Translations under genes and position numbers: made by a program | Assembly: GCA_025267735.1 (NCBI GenBank) | Contig: CM046295.1 | Location: 13,589,167-13,653,166 of the forward strand | Source: Mactra quadrangularis | Lineage: Eukaryota > Mollusca > Bivalvia > Venerida > Mactridae | DNA: 64,000 nucleotides | Direction of reading: 5' to 3' | Shown: one piece after another, positions 44,010 to 55,765 of the stretch | Layout of the letters: each line of letters starts with the position of its first letter | Position numbering within the stretch: the first letter of the stretch is position 1 | Notes under the pieces: model-generated | Told to the model about the DNA's origin: nothing | What the model saw: only the letters and a program-made list of their open reading frames with translations | Databases searched by the model: none

Positions 44010-45480
44010 ATTCAAGTGAAAACGTTCTTATATTTTTCCAATCTTTTCTGACTGATTTTTGCTCTAATTTTGATTACAGTTTTTATTGATGTGGTTTCCA
44101 ATTGATGTTGCACAATTTGTTCAATATGCTGATAAAACTTCAAAAAAGCAAATTGACCTCTGACATTCTGTTTGGTCACAGTTTCGCACCGTGATATAAC
44201 CTGAGATTTCCTATAAGTCCAAGGATTTTTTTTTATCTCACCAAGGGTTTCTCTCTTGGATGGATCTTCCCTAACTGATGTAGGGGATTCCAGATGGTAG
44301 TCCACATTGGTAGGTTTCACCAAGGGATTCTCACTTTTAGGTCTCACTTAACATGTGTTGGGGATTTCCTCCTCCTTGGGATCGTTCCTCCTCACCTGAT
44401 GATATTGAATATATATCTTGGTCTACATATGGTGGAGATCTTTGATGTGTGCCACTACCGGTTGCTGCGTCTTGCACAGACTTCGGGAGACTTTGGGTCC
44501 TGGCACATAGTAGTTGGTAGGCAATCCTGTACTGGCTTCACCTTAGGAACATGCACCCTATTCTTTCCCTTGTCTCGGTGTGATATGTGTTCCAAGGTCC
44601 AAGAGGCTTCAATATGGACTTAAACCTCTTCCTGCATGTCAATTACCCAACGCCAATTACGCTTAGATTTTGGCGAGGGCATATTGATGACATAAATAAC
44701 TCTTGATGTCATCAGGTTTTAACCCAACTGATGACACTTTTGTCTTTGGGTCCCTTGTTGCCCTTATAGCTGCCCAATTGTGTTTGTAACTTTTTTATTT
44801 TCCTGATGACTTCATCAATAGATATAACATACAGATTTGACACATATAATGCTGCATCTTTATCGGGAATACCATGGGTGAACCTCCTAACAATGAATTC
44901 ATCGTGGAACTCTTCAGGTTTTACAGCTTAAGTTTCAACCCTTTCCGCAAACTCTTCCAAAGTTTCCCCATGATGTTGTCGCATAGTCAACAATTCGACC
45001 TGTATGTTTCGGTTTCTTTTCTACTATTGAACCTCTTTTTCTAATTTATCAACCAAGTCCATGAATTCTATGTTAGGATTCCGAAATATTTTTTTCTGGC
45101 AAACAATTGAAATTTGCTCATAAAAGCAAACCAGTTACTATTTTCATTGAATACCATAGTTTTTGGTATGTTACCCATAGATCTCCTAGGCAACTTTTCT
45201 TCTTCATATCAAAATTAACGTGTCCTCTACCCATTCTGTTTCTGGATCTGTCCAAGGGCCTGTCGTTCTAAATATTCCGCCGCCCTTGCAGGTCTCCTAA
45301 AATCATTGTTCGATGTTCTTCTTTCACCGTCTTCCACATATTCTTCTTTGGATCTTCTCCTTCTTGCTGCGTCCCTGTATTGTCTAACCGGAGTGTCCTC
45401 TTGTAGGTCCATTCTTGTTAGACGTGGAGTTGATGCAGTAACTGGTGAACTGCTTCGCATCTTACCGTCAATAATTTGTC
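44010..45480 (-). pseudogene. Decayed LTR-retroelement gag-like region
   Basis: On the minus strand, text resembling Ty3/gypsy-type gag is spread over several frames: an Arg-rich N-terminal part (45227-45460), then T-M-R-Q-H-H-G-E-T-L-E-E-F-A and R-R-F-T-H-G-I-P-D-K-D-A-A (near 44990-44880), which resemble the Q-x-x-x-E-S-L-E-E-F / R-F-x-x-G-L pattern of gag capsid proteins, followed by a hydrophilic tail (44012-44347). Stops and frameshifts occur throughout. No protease, polymerase or LTR was identified. GC is higher than in the flanks. Confidence 0.6.
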
Positions 45481-45489
45481 AAAGACGAT

Positions 45490-46976
45490 CTCTGACAATA
45501 TAATCATCCATACCACCACAGGAACGCATTGATGTATCACAACTTGTATAGTCCAGAGTACATTGTATAATGTATAATTGTAATATAATATTTATATTGA
45601 TGATGATAATGATTATAACGGTTATAACAATAATAGTAATGGTTATTGCCTGCACATACCAGTCATCGCCTCAGCGTGTATTCACTTATTCCGTTTTCAC
45701 GGCCACCACTCCTTCTTAGGTCTACAAGAATGATACAGACTATATGATAAATTTTATGCATACTGATATATCACATTTTAATGCCCACTGCAAAGTAAAA
45801 AAATCCGTCATTCAAAGTCAGAAGTAGCATGATTGTAATAGTAAGAACTGCGTTTTTGTTACCTTAGAAACGACCTCAACAACATGAAACTCAAACAATG
45901 CTCATATATACATGTTATTATTTTGCTGTTTCAATTGTTTTAAAAGGAATCCAATATCTAGGACTGTATTTACTTATTCTATGATAAAAGTTAAAACGTG
46001 TTCTTTTTTAGTTCAGAATATGTTTTCAATTTCTGAAATTGGTTACCGTGGCAAACAAATACTCACCATTCAAAAAAGTGCTTTCATCATGAGACAACAT
46101 ATAAAACTGTTAAACTACCAATTTAGAAAAAAAACAGTTTGAAGAGAGATCATTATTTCCAAATCAAGCCATTTATTTTGTACTATTGCCATGGGTACAG
46201 ACTTCACCCAAAATTGTTAAAAAATGTTAAAATTTTAATGTTGAAATGATAATTGATATATTGCCCTGTCATATGACAGAATATGAGTTACTTTTGCTCT
46301 ATGGTCAAATTTAGGGATAAATGAACATTCTTTTTTGCATCTATTAAATGTTATATAAATAATATTTTGCTATCACATCATACGGTTTTTAGATGATATC
46401 CTTGAAATTAATGAATAGTGATTGAGATTTTCGTACATTAAAGATTATTAAGATCTGTCGCATTAACATTCGAATCAACTGAATTGACTAGTTTATCCAA
46501 ACTATATATATACTGTCGAGAAAATTTGTATTTAGATTTGACGAATCTCGCCTTGCTGTTGTAGAAGTAACCGTTTAAGATAATCGTTAACATTTTTATA
46601 GAAGCGTATAGTTTCTGGTTAAATTTTGTCACACTGTACATGAGTTACCCGTGGATTTCTTTTTCTTAAGAAGAGACGTAAAGTTAGTTATCAATTTTTT
46701 CCGGGGTATTGAATATGAATAAAACTTGAATTCCCCAATGTGTTAAAAATCAAGTTCATGAAACCCTCCGACGAGTTTTATCTATTTCTCCGTGTAAGGT
46801 GAACACTTTGGGATGTTTAAAAAGGGCCTTTAAGTCCTGATTAGTTTGAGTTTATGTAAAATACACATTAAGAGGAATGTCTTGGTGCAGTTTTATCAAT
46901 ATTTCAAAACTAATGATTTCTCGGGTGAAACATAGGGTTTATTGCTAAGAACACAGTGATTCATATTGGGTGGGTA
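45490..46976. other. No gene identified
   Basis: Includes low-complexity TAATGTATAATTG/GATGATAATG sequence at 45560-45650. A 76-codon frame at 45912-46142 has no recognisable features. Confidence 0.35.
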
Positions 46977-46985
46977 TAGGATTAG

Positions 46986-47383
46986 CAATCTCCGTAAACA
47001 GATATCCTGTACAGCATTGTCCTACAGGATCTCTACTGTCTTCGTGGAAAGTCACGTCGAGATGAACTCTGTGTCGACCAATCAATGCGTAGCTTTTATC
47101 TAGATGAAAACACTATTAATCACATTTTGATTTCGTAATTTCTATTTTTAGACCAAATTTGGCAAGCTAATTTAACAGCGGTATTTTTCACATTCTGCGA
47201 TTGGACGGCTCATTTCAAATTGCGTGACGTACACGATGTAAACAAGTTACGTATCATAACAATCTCGTCATGAATATTATGATGAGAAAAGGTCACCTGA
47301 ACGTGACCTTCATTTGAAAAAGGCCAGATCTAAATTAGCGAGTAGGCTAGCGGAAAATTTTAGATCAGGTTTTAATCAGATTG
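46986..47383 (-). mobile_element. Family A element, longest copy (398 bp), 9-bp duplication
   Basis: CAATCTCCGTAAACAGATAT at one end and TTTTAATCAGATTG at the other, flanked by TAGGATTAG (46977-46985) and AAGGATTAG (47384-47392), 8 of 9 identical. Confidence 0.9.
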
Positions 47384-47735
47384 AAGGATTAGGGATAAAC
47401 TTTTTTGGATATTGATAAGGTTTGTCTTAACTAGGTAAAATAAGCTTTATTGCAAGTCAGCAATCTTGGAATAATGGTGATCAGAGACTTTCTATAGCCC
47501 TGGTGAATAGGTGGGAATGGTAGCGGAAATGACCGCCCTAAACAGACCAGTGAACCCCCATGGTGTAAAAATCCCTGCCCGTGCCCCTCCTTGTACCTTA
47601 TGCATGCTTGTCCATGCTCCGTGTCCCATGCTAATTTGCTTCTCTTTTTCAGCACATCGTTTGTTATAGTTTGTTAATTTCCTTTAAAATACATATTTCT
47701 CTCGGGTTTCTCTTCTCGTGTTTTGTCTATTTCAG

Positions 47736-47787
47736 ATTCTGACTGATTTGTATGGATCAAGAAATGTGTACAAGACAATGCTACGAG
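47736..47787 (+). CDS. Candidate internal exon of unidentified gene
   Basis: Acceptor GTCTATTTCAG, donor CGAG|GTAATT. Only one frame is open: I-L-T-D-L-Y-G-S-R-N-V-Y-K-T-M-L-R, ending in phase 1. It joins in frame to 48489. Whether it belongs with the exons at 33-34 kb is unproven. Confidence 0.3.
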
Positions 47788-48248
47788 GTAATTTCCTAAT
47801 AATCTACACTTTCACGAAAAAAGTAATTTGTCCTCAAGTTTATTTTGGACAATCATTTTGCTATATTGTAATCAACGTTACAACAAATACAAAATGTATA
47901 TGTGTCATCAAATACAGTAGTTTTTTTAAACCATATTATACAAAATAAAACTGACAAACATGTTTGGATAAGATCTAATTCAATTATTATAATGTATGTC
48001 TGTTAAAAAACTGTTTAGTTTCGGCTCAAGTGAAATGCGAGTTTGTTGTTTTAAGTTCACACTAAAAACCCATGGTATTTTATCTTGAAACATTTTATGT
48101 ATTTTCATTATTAAGATCATCTAACAACAGTCATTCCAACTGCAGTGAAACGATATCTATAGTAAAAAAACCCGCTATAGTCTGTTATTGAGTTCCTTCC
48201 TCAGTTTGTTTGTGAAACTTTTGCCTGGTATTTATTTTAATATAGATA

Positions 48249-48408
48249 CAGTACAACCTCTCTTAAACAACACCCACAGAGAGGAACAAAATGTGTTGCT
48301 GTTCAGAGGTTGTTGCTCTGCAGAGGTTAACTTCCATTAAAATTGCATCTAACGTGATTGCATAAAGCTGTTGTTGCACAGAAGATTTGTTCTGCAGAGG
48401 TTATACTG
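48249..48408. mobile_element. pogo/Tigger-like MITE (160 bp)
   Basis: TA flanks; ends CAGTACAACCTCTCTTAAAC and complement CAGTATAACCTCTGCAGAAC. CAGAGGTT motifs recur inside. Confidence 0.8.
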
Positions 48409-48488
48409 TATTCAGCTTCTAATTGTATACATTTGTATCATAAAAAAACATTTCTGTATGGTTTTTATTCCCGTATGTTATATTTTAG

Positions 48489-48514
48489 GTTGCGATAAAT
48501 GTCCATGGATTTAG
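48489..48514 (+). CDS. Candidate terminal exon of unidentified gene
   Basis: The acceptor TATATTTTAG fits phase 1 of the 47736 exon, giving C-D-K-C-P-W-I and stop TAG at 48512. The joined C-terminus would be M-L-R-G-C-D-K-C-P-W-I. Confidence 0.25.
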
Positions 48515-48765
48515 CCGAGTAAGAAAAGACAAAATATTGCCATTTTGAGTTGGATGGATGAGTAAATGGAAACATCACGTTATGATATAAGCTCCAGTGG
48601 TAAGTACTATGAAATTCTCCGAAATTTTATTAAACAATAATAATTTTGTTTATGAACACCAATAAAAATATCGTTGTTAGACTACTGTCGTATCTCTTCA
48701 TATGAAGAAAATTTACAGTAAGAAAAATTATCAGTAGCATCTTATAGTATACTAATTCTAACCCG

Positions 48766-48990
48766 GGTTGGTTGCGCAGCTTGTAGCGCACCGGGATTAG
48801 GAATCTGTGTGCCGAAGGGGTATTGTTTCAAGTCTCATTCGGAGAAGTTTTATCCTTCCGCGATAATTTGACAGTAATGACAATTTTCCTCCATTTATTA
48901 GGTATAAAGAGAAGTTCCGACGTGTAAGTACTGGCTATAGATAAGTGTCCAGGATAGCTAGGTTAGGTGCGCTGGACGCTGTAAAGTATG
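48766..48990 (+). repeat. tRNA-derived SINE, family 1
   Basis: The A box region is altered (TTGCGCAGCTTGTAGCGCAC), the B box decayed (GTTTCAAGTCTC), and the 3' block GCTAGGTTAGGTGCGCTGGA is intact. Confidence 0.8.
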
Positions 48991-49195
48991 TGTTGGCAAA
49001 ATGTGTTGACACGGCTTTAAACCCAGTATAAAAAAGAACTTATTCTAATGAGACTAATATATAATTTCAGGTTTGTTGCTATGGACACAAAGATTCATGA
49101 AACATGTCAAGATATTTCGATGTCTTCAGTCAACTGCTGCAGAAGAACGAACGAATATCAAGATCCGTTTTCATGTTAAAATTTGGCCTGTTTAG

Positions 49196-49332
49196 TCCTA
49201 ACAAGTCATCTCGGACATTTTGTCCTTGAGATGTTTGTTGCCCAATTTCATGCCCTTGATATAACTTGGCCCACTGATAATTAACAAGTCATCTCGGACA
49301 TTTTGTCCTTGAGATGTTTGTTGTCCAAGTAC
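49196..49332. repeat. ~48-bp direct repeat pair containing a hairpin
   Basis: AACAAGTCATCTCGGACATT ... GAGATGTTTGTTG occurs at 49199 and again at 49284. Within each, CATCTCGGACA and TGTCCTTGAGATG can pair. Confidence 0.85.
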
Positions 49333-49696
49333 AATTTTCGAATTTTCGGTGTTGCGTTTTACTTAGAACACATTCATAAGTTTCACAACCATATCCCCTG
49401 GCAACATTTGTTGCACGGAGTCAAACGGCGGATATTTGTGACTACTTGTGCATCTTAGAGTACAGATGTTTGCATCGTCCATGGTTGAATTTTATTTTTC
49501 TGTCGGTGCCTCATACATGAACCCTACCTATTTAAATACTCGATAATATTCGTTCTTAATTACCGGTTTATTATTTGTTAACTATCGCAAGTATAGAAAT
49601 GATTGGAATTCGGGATAAATGTATGCGCCACCGACAGTTGAATACAATTTAACTATGAACGATTCGTCAATATCTGAAGGGAGTTCAGTTACCACG

Positions 49697-49958
49697 AACG
49701 TTACAGAACGTTCCGTAACGAGACATTCGGAACTCCACGGCCATTTGCTGCGAATAATCTCCATATTTAGAGGCTATTTAGAAACTACCGGTGTTAAACA
49801 AATATATGGTCGTGTAGGGAATGAATGATGTTTTGTCTTTAATCCATTAATTTTGAAACATCACTCATTGCCTTAAAGATCGCATATTTGTGTATTAGAT
49901 TAGATTATTAATGGCCGAGGAGGTCTGAATGTATCGTTATGTAACGTTCTGGAACGTT
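49697..49958. mobile_element. ATTCGGAAC-family element (~260 bp)
   Basis: The left end GTTCCGTAACGAGACATTCG plus GAACTCCACGGCC pairs imperfectly with the complement of GGCCGAGGAGGTCTGAATG ... CGTTATGTAACGTTC at the right. The interior resembles 13190-13360. Confidence 0.65.
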
Positions 49959-49995
49959 TTGTTTGATTGCTACTAGTTGTGTTTAAAAAGTAGTG

Positions 49996-50058
49996 ACATT
50001 CGGAACACTTCGACTGTTAATTAAATGTAAGAATAAACAGCCGAGTAGCTCCAAATGT
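49996..50058. mobile_element. Mini inverted-repeat element, ATTCGGAAC family
   Basis: ACATTCGGAACACTTCG with complement-like CCGAGTAGCTCCAAATGT. Confidence 0.55.
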
Positions 50059-50209
50059 AATTGACACAAGCTGCTGCCTCGGTTACTTTGATCTAGCGGG
50101 ATCAAGAGTTATGGAAATTCTCCAATCCTAATTAACTAGATCAGGCGAGACTACAGCTACTGAACACCCGTTTTCGTACACGCCCATCTGAGGCGAGGTT
50201 TTAGTTACG

Positions 50210-53200
50210 GAAGTTCCGTCATACATCATAACTACATGAGACATCGACATTTCTATATAGCAGAACTAGAGAAACGGAACTTATCCTAGACAGTTCTATA
50301 TAGCAGGACTAGAGTTACGGAACTTCCGTTATCCTAATCAGTTCTATATAGCAGGACTAGAGTTACGGAACTTCCGTTATCCTAGTCAGCTCTATATAGC
50401 AGGACTAGAGTTACAGAACTTCTGTTATCCTAGTCAGCTCTATATAGCAGGACTAGAGGAACGGAACTTCCGTTATCCTAGATAGCAGGACTAGAGTTAC
50501 GGAACTTCTGTTATTCTAGACAACTCTTTATAGCTGGACTAGAGAAACGGAACTTCCTTTATCCTATTCAGCTATATATGGCAGGACTAGAGTTACGGAA
50601 CTTCCGTTATCATAGTCAGCTCTATATAGCAGGACTAGAGTTACGGAACTTCCGTAATCCTAATCAGCTCTATATAGCAGGACTAGAGTTACGGAACTTC
50701 CGTTATCCTAATCAGCTCTATATAGCAGGACTAGAGTTACGGAACTTCTGTTATCCTAGACAGATCTATGAAGCAGGACTAGAGTTACGGAATTTCCGTT
50801 ATCCTAGTCAGCTCTATATAGCAGGACTAGAGATACGGAACTTCCGTTATCCTAGACAGATCTATATAGCAGGACTAGAGTAACGGGACTTCCGTTATTC
50901 TAGACATATCTATATAGCTGGACTAAAGTTACGGAATTTCCGTTATCCTAGTCAGCTCTATATAGCAGGACTAGAGAAACGGAACTTCCTTTATCCCATT
51001 CAGCTATATATAGCAGGACTAGAGAAACGGCATTTTTGTTATCCTAGTCAGCTCTATATAGCAGGACTAGAGAAACGGAAGTTCCGTTATCCTAGTCAGC
51101 TCTATATAGCAGGACTAGAGTTACGGAGTTTTCGTTATCCTAGTCAGCTCTATATAGCAGGACTAGAGAAACGGAAGTTCCGTTATCCTAGTCAGCTCTA
51201 TACAGCAGGACTAGAGTTACGGAATTTTCGTTATCCTAGTCAGCTCTATATAGCAGGACTAGAGAAACGGAACTTCCCTTATCCTAGTCAGCTCTATGTA
51301 GCACGACTAGAGTTACGGAATTTCGGTTATCCTAGACAGATCTATATAGCAGGACTAGATTTTCGGAATTTTTGTTATCCTGGTCAGCTATATACAGCAG
51401 GACTAGAGTAACGGAACTTCCGTTATCCTAGATAGCAGGACTAGAGTTACGGAACTTCTGTTATCCTAGACAACTCTTCATAGCTGGACTAGAGAAACGG
51501 AACTTCCGTTATCCTAGTCAGCTCTATATAGCAGGACTAGAGTTACGGAATTTCGGTTATCCTAGACAGTACTATATAGCTGGACTAGAGTTACGGAATT
51601 TCCGTTATCCTAGTCAGCTCTATATAGCAGGACTAGAGATACGGAACTTCCGTTATCCTAGTCAGCTCTATATAGCAGGACTAGAGATACGGAACTTCCG
51701 TTATCCTAGACAGATCTATATAGCAGGACTAGAGTAACGGGACTTCCGATATTCTAGACATATCTATATAGCAGGACTAGAGTTACGGAATTTTCGTTAT
51801 CATAGTCAGCTCTATATAGCAGGATTAGAGAAACGGAACTTCCTTTATCGTATTCAGCTATATATAGCAGGACTAAAGTTACGGAATTTTCGTTATCCTA
51901 GTCAGCTCTATATAGCAGGACTAGAGTTACGGAATTTTCGTTATCCTAGTCAGCTCTGTATAGCAGGACTAGAGTAACGGAAGTTCCGTTATCCTAGTCA
52001 GCTCTATACAGCAGGACTAGAGTTACGGAATTTTCGTTATCCTAGTCAGCTCTATATAGCAGGACTAGAGAAACGGAACTTCCGTTATCCTAGTCGGCTC
52101 TTTGTAGCACGACTAGAGTAACGGGACTTCCGTTATCCTAGACATATCTTTATAGCAGGACTAGAGTAACGGAATTTCCGTTATCGTAGACAGTTCTATA
52201 TAGCATGACTAGAGTTACGGAACTTGCGATATCCTAGTCAGCTCTATATAGCAGGACTAGAGAAACGGAACTTCCGTTATCCTAGTCAGCTCTATACAGC
52301 AGGACTACAGTTACGGAATTTTCGTTATCCTAGTCAGCTCTATATAGCAGGACTAGAGAAACCGAACTTCCGTTGTCCTAGTCAGCTCTATGTAGCACGA
52401 CTAGAGTAACGGGACTTCCGTTATCGTAGACAGATCTATATAGCAGGACTAGAATTACGGAACTTGCGTTATCCTAGACAGATCTATATAGCAGGACTAG
52501 AGTTACGGAATTTTTGTTATCCTGGTCAGCTCTATATAGCAGGACTAGAGTAACGGAATTTCCGTTATCCTAGACATTTCTATATAGCAGGACTAGAGTT
52601 ACGGAACTTGCGATATCCTGGTCAGCTCTATAAAGCAGGACTAGAGTAACGGAATTTTTGTTATCCTAGACAGTTCTTTATAGCAGGACTAGAGTAACGG
52701 AACTTGTGTTATCCTAGACAGATCTATATAGCAGGACTAGAGTTACGGAACTTGCGTTATCCTGGTCAGCTCTATATAGCAGGACTAGAGTAACGGAACT
52801 TCCGTTATCCTAGATAGCAGTTACGGAACTTCTGTTATCCTAGACAACTCTTTACAGCCGGACTAGAGAAACGGAACTTCCGTTATCCTAGTCAGCTCTA
52901 TATAGGAGCACTAGAGTTACGGAATTTTCGTTATCCTAGTCAGCTCTATATAGCATGAATAGAGTTACGGAATTTTCGTTATCCTAGTCAGCTCTATATA
53001 GTAGGACTAGAGTAACGGAATTTTCGTTATCCTAGTCAGCTCTATATAACAGGACTAGAGAAACGGAAATTCCGTTGACCTAGACAGCTCTATATAGCAG
53101 GACTAGAGTTACGGGATTTCCGTTATCCTAGACAGTTGTATATAGCAGGACTAGAGTAACGGAACTTCCGTAAGCCTAGACAGATATATATAGCAGGACT

Positions 53201-55262
53201 AGAGTTACGGAACTTGCGTTATCCTGGTCAGCTCTATATAGCAGGACTAGAGTAACGGAACTTCCGTTATCCTAGATAGCAGTTACGGAACTTCTGTTAT
53301 CCTAGACAACTCTTTACAGCCGGACTAGAGAAACGGAACTTCCGTTATCCTAGTCAGCTCTATATAGCAGGACTAGAGTTATGGAACTTCCGTTATCCTA
53401 GTCAGCTCTATATAGCAGGACTAGAGTTATGGAACTTCCGTTATCCTAGTCAGCTCTATATAGCAGGACTAGAGTTATGGAACTTCCGTTTTCCTAGTCA
53501 GCTCTATATAGCAGGACTAGAGTTATGGAACTTCCGTTATCCTAGTCAGCTCTATATAGCAGGACTAGAGATACGGAACTTCCGTTATCCTAGACAGTTC
53601 TATATAGCAGGACTAGAGTTACGGAATTTCCGTTATCCTAGTCAGCTCTATATAGCTGGACTAGAGATACGGAACTTCCGTTATTCTAGTCAGCTCTATA
53701 CAGCAGGACTAGAGTTACGGAACTTCTGTTATCCTAGACAGATCTATAAAGCAGTACTCGAGAAACGGAACTTCCATTATCCTAGACACAAATGTATGGC
53801 AGGACTAGAGTAACGGAACTTCTGTTATTCTAGACTGCTTTTAATAGCAGGACTAGAGTTACGGAACTTCCGTTTTCCTAGTCAGCTCTATATAGCAGGA
53901 CTAGAGTTATGGAACTTCCGTTATCCTAGTCAGCTCTATATAGCAGGACTAGAGATATGGAACTTCCGTTATCCTAGTCAGCTCTATATAGCAGGACTAG
54001 AGTTATGGAACTTCCGTTTTCCTAGTCAGCTCTATATAGCAGGACTAGAGTTATGGAACTTCCGTTATCCTAGGCAGCTTTATATAGCAGGACTAGAGAT
54101 ACGGAGCTCCGTTATCCTACACAGCTGTGTATGGCAGGGCCAGAGTTACGGAACCTCCGATAATTTAGACAGCTCTAAACAGCAGGACTAGAATTTTGTT
54201 ATGTTATCCTAGACAGATCTATATAGCTGGACTAGAGAAACAGAAGTTCCGTTATCCTAGTCAGCTCTATACAGCAGGACTAGAGTGATGTAACTTCTGT
54301 TATCCTAGTCAGGTCTATACAGCAGGACTAGAGTTATGGAACTTCTGTTATCCTAGTCAACTCTATATAGCAGGACTAGAGATACGGAATTTCTGTCATC
54401 CTAGACAGATCTATATAACATGCTAGAGTAACGGAGCTTCTGTTTTCCTCGATAAGTTTATATAGCAAGGCTAGAGTAACAGAATTTCCATTATCCTAGA
54501 CGAGTCTATGTAGCAAGGCTAAAGTAAAAATTTCCATAATCCTAGACAACTCCTTAGCCAGGCTTGAGTACCAGAATTTCCGTTATGCTAGAAAAGTTTA
54601 AGAAGCAAGGCTAGAGTAACAGAACTTCCATTATCCTTGACAACTCAGCAACAAAGCTAGAGTAACGGAACTTCCGTTATCCGCTATAAGTCTATATAGC
54701 AAGCCTAGAGTAACGGAACTCTCATTATCCAAGAAAACCCAGCAGCAAGGCTAGAGTAACGGAACTTCCGTTATCCGTATAAGTCTATATAGCAAGCCTA
54801 GAGTAACGGAAATTCCATTATCCTAAACAACTCTATATAGCAAGGCTAAAGTAACGGAACTTCCATTATCCCAGACAACTCTACAGCGAGGCTAGAGTAA
54901 CGGAGCTTCCATTATCCTTGACAACTCTATAGCAAGGATAGAGTAACGGAGCTTCCATTATCCTTGACAACTCTATAGTCTGGCTAAAGTTACAAAACTT
55001 TCACTTTCCTACTAGACAACTCTATATAGCAAGGCTAGAGTAACTGAGTTCCCGTTATCATGTACGAGTCTTTGTAGCAAGGCTACAGTAACAGAACTTC
55101 CATTATCCTAGTCAACTCTATAGAAAAGCTAGAGTAACATAACTTCGATTATCCCAGCTTGGGTAGAGAAATGGAACTTCCGTTACCCTCGATAAGTCTA
55201 TATAGCAAGGCTAGAGTAACAGAACTTCAATTATTCTAGACAACACTAAAGCAAAGCTTAAA
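50210..55262. repeat. 48-bp satellite array, about 100 units
   Basis: Unit TCCTAGTCAGCTCTATATAG + CAGGACTAGAGTTACGGAAC + TTCCGTTA (48 bp). Each unit holds two dyads: CTAGTC...GACTAG around TATATA, and ACGGAACTTCCGT. Units from about 50.6 to 54.1 kb are very similar; from 54.4 kb they become degenerate and vary in length. Because 48 is a multiple of three, frames of 101 and 61 codons with a 16-residue period (Q-L-Y-I-A-G-L-E-L-R-N-F-R-Y-P-S) occur; they are satellite artefacts. Confidence 0.97.
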
Positions 55263-55765
55263 GCCCCTTTATCAAAAGTAACATTGTTTTTTTGACAGCA
55301 AAAAATAGACTTTTATCTGTATCAAACATCTCTAATGAACAAGATTTTTAATATAAATGCAAATATTGTTTAGATACGTTCATGTCATTTATTATATTTT
55401 AAAGTAAAAGTATCTATCGAAACCGAAAGAAGAATTCGGTTTTCAATACTCGAAACAATAGCTTTTATCACAGTATGTAAAGGATGAAGCAATATTATAG
55501 AAAAAAACTTACCCCAAATTACATAATTAAGCTTTTAAACTATTTTGGATCAGGTATATTAAACATCAGCGAATAAATGAATATAGTGTGCTCTTATAAA
55601 AGTACCCCACTATTTTAAGAATTGGACACTTTGTCAGACTCAAATTAAGAAAGCAGAACGATTTGAACTATTAATTGTGTCTTTAATGCATGTTATATTT
55701 TGATAACTTCATGGTTGTAAAACAGTTTTCAAGTCTACTGTTAATGAATATGTCTTCATATAGTG
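55263..55765. other. Unique AT-rich segment separating two satellite blocks
   Basis: About 500 bp without satellite units; no exon or terminal repeats seen. Confidence 0.6.

Noticed and set aside
44294..44623. 109-codon plus-strand frame
   Set aside because: Antisense to the gag-like pseudogene; no independent support.
47431..47655. 74-codon minus-strand frame in a GC-richer patch
   Set aside because: No known motif and no splice-site support; left unannotated.
50578..50883. 101-codon plus-strand repeat protein (and 61 codons at 52224-52409)
   Set aside because: Produced by the 48-bp satellite; it breaks wherever a unit has an indel and lacks a start context or splice support.
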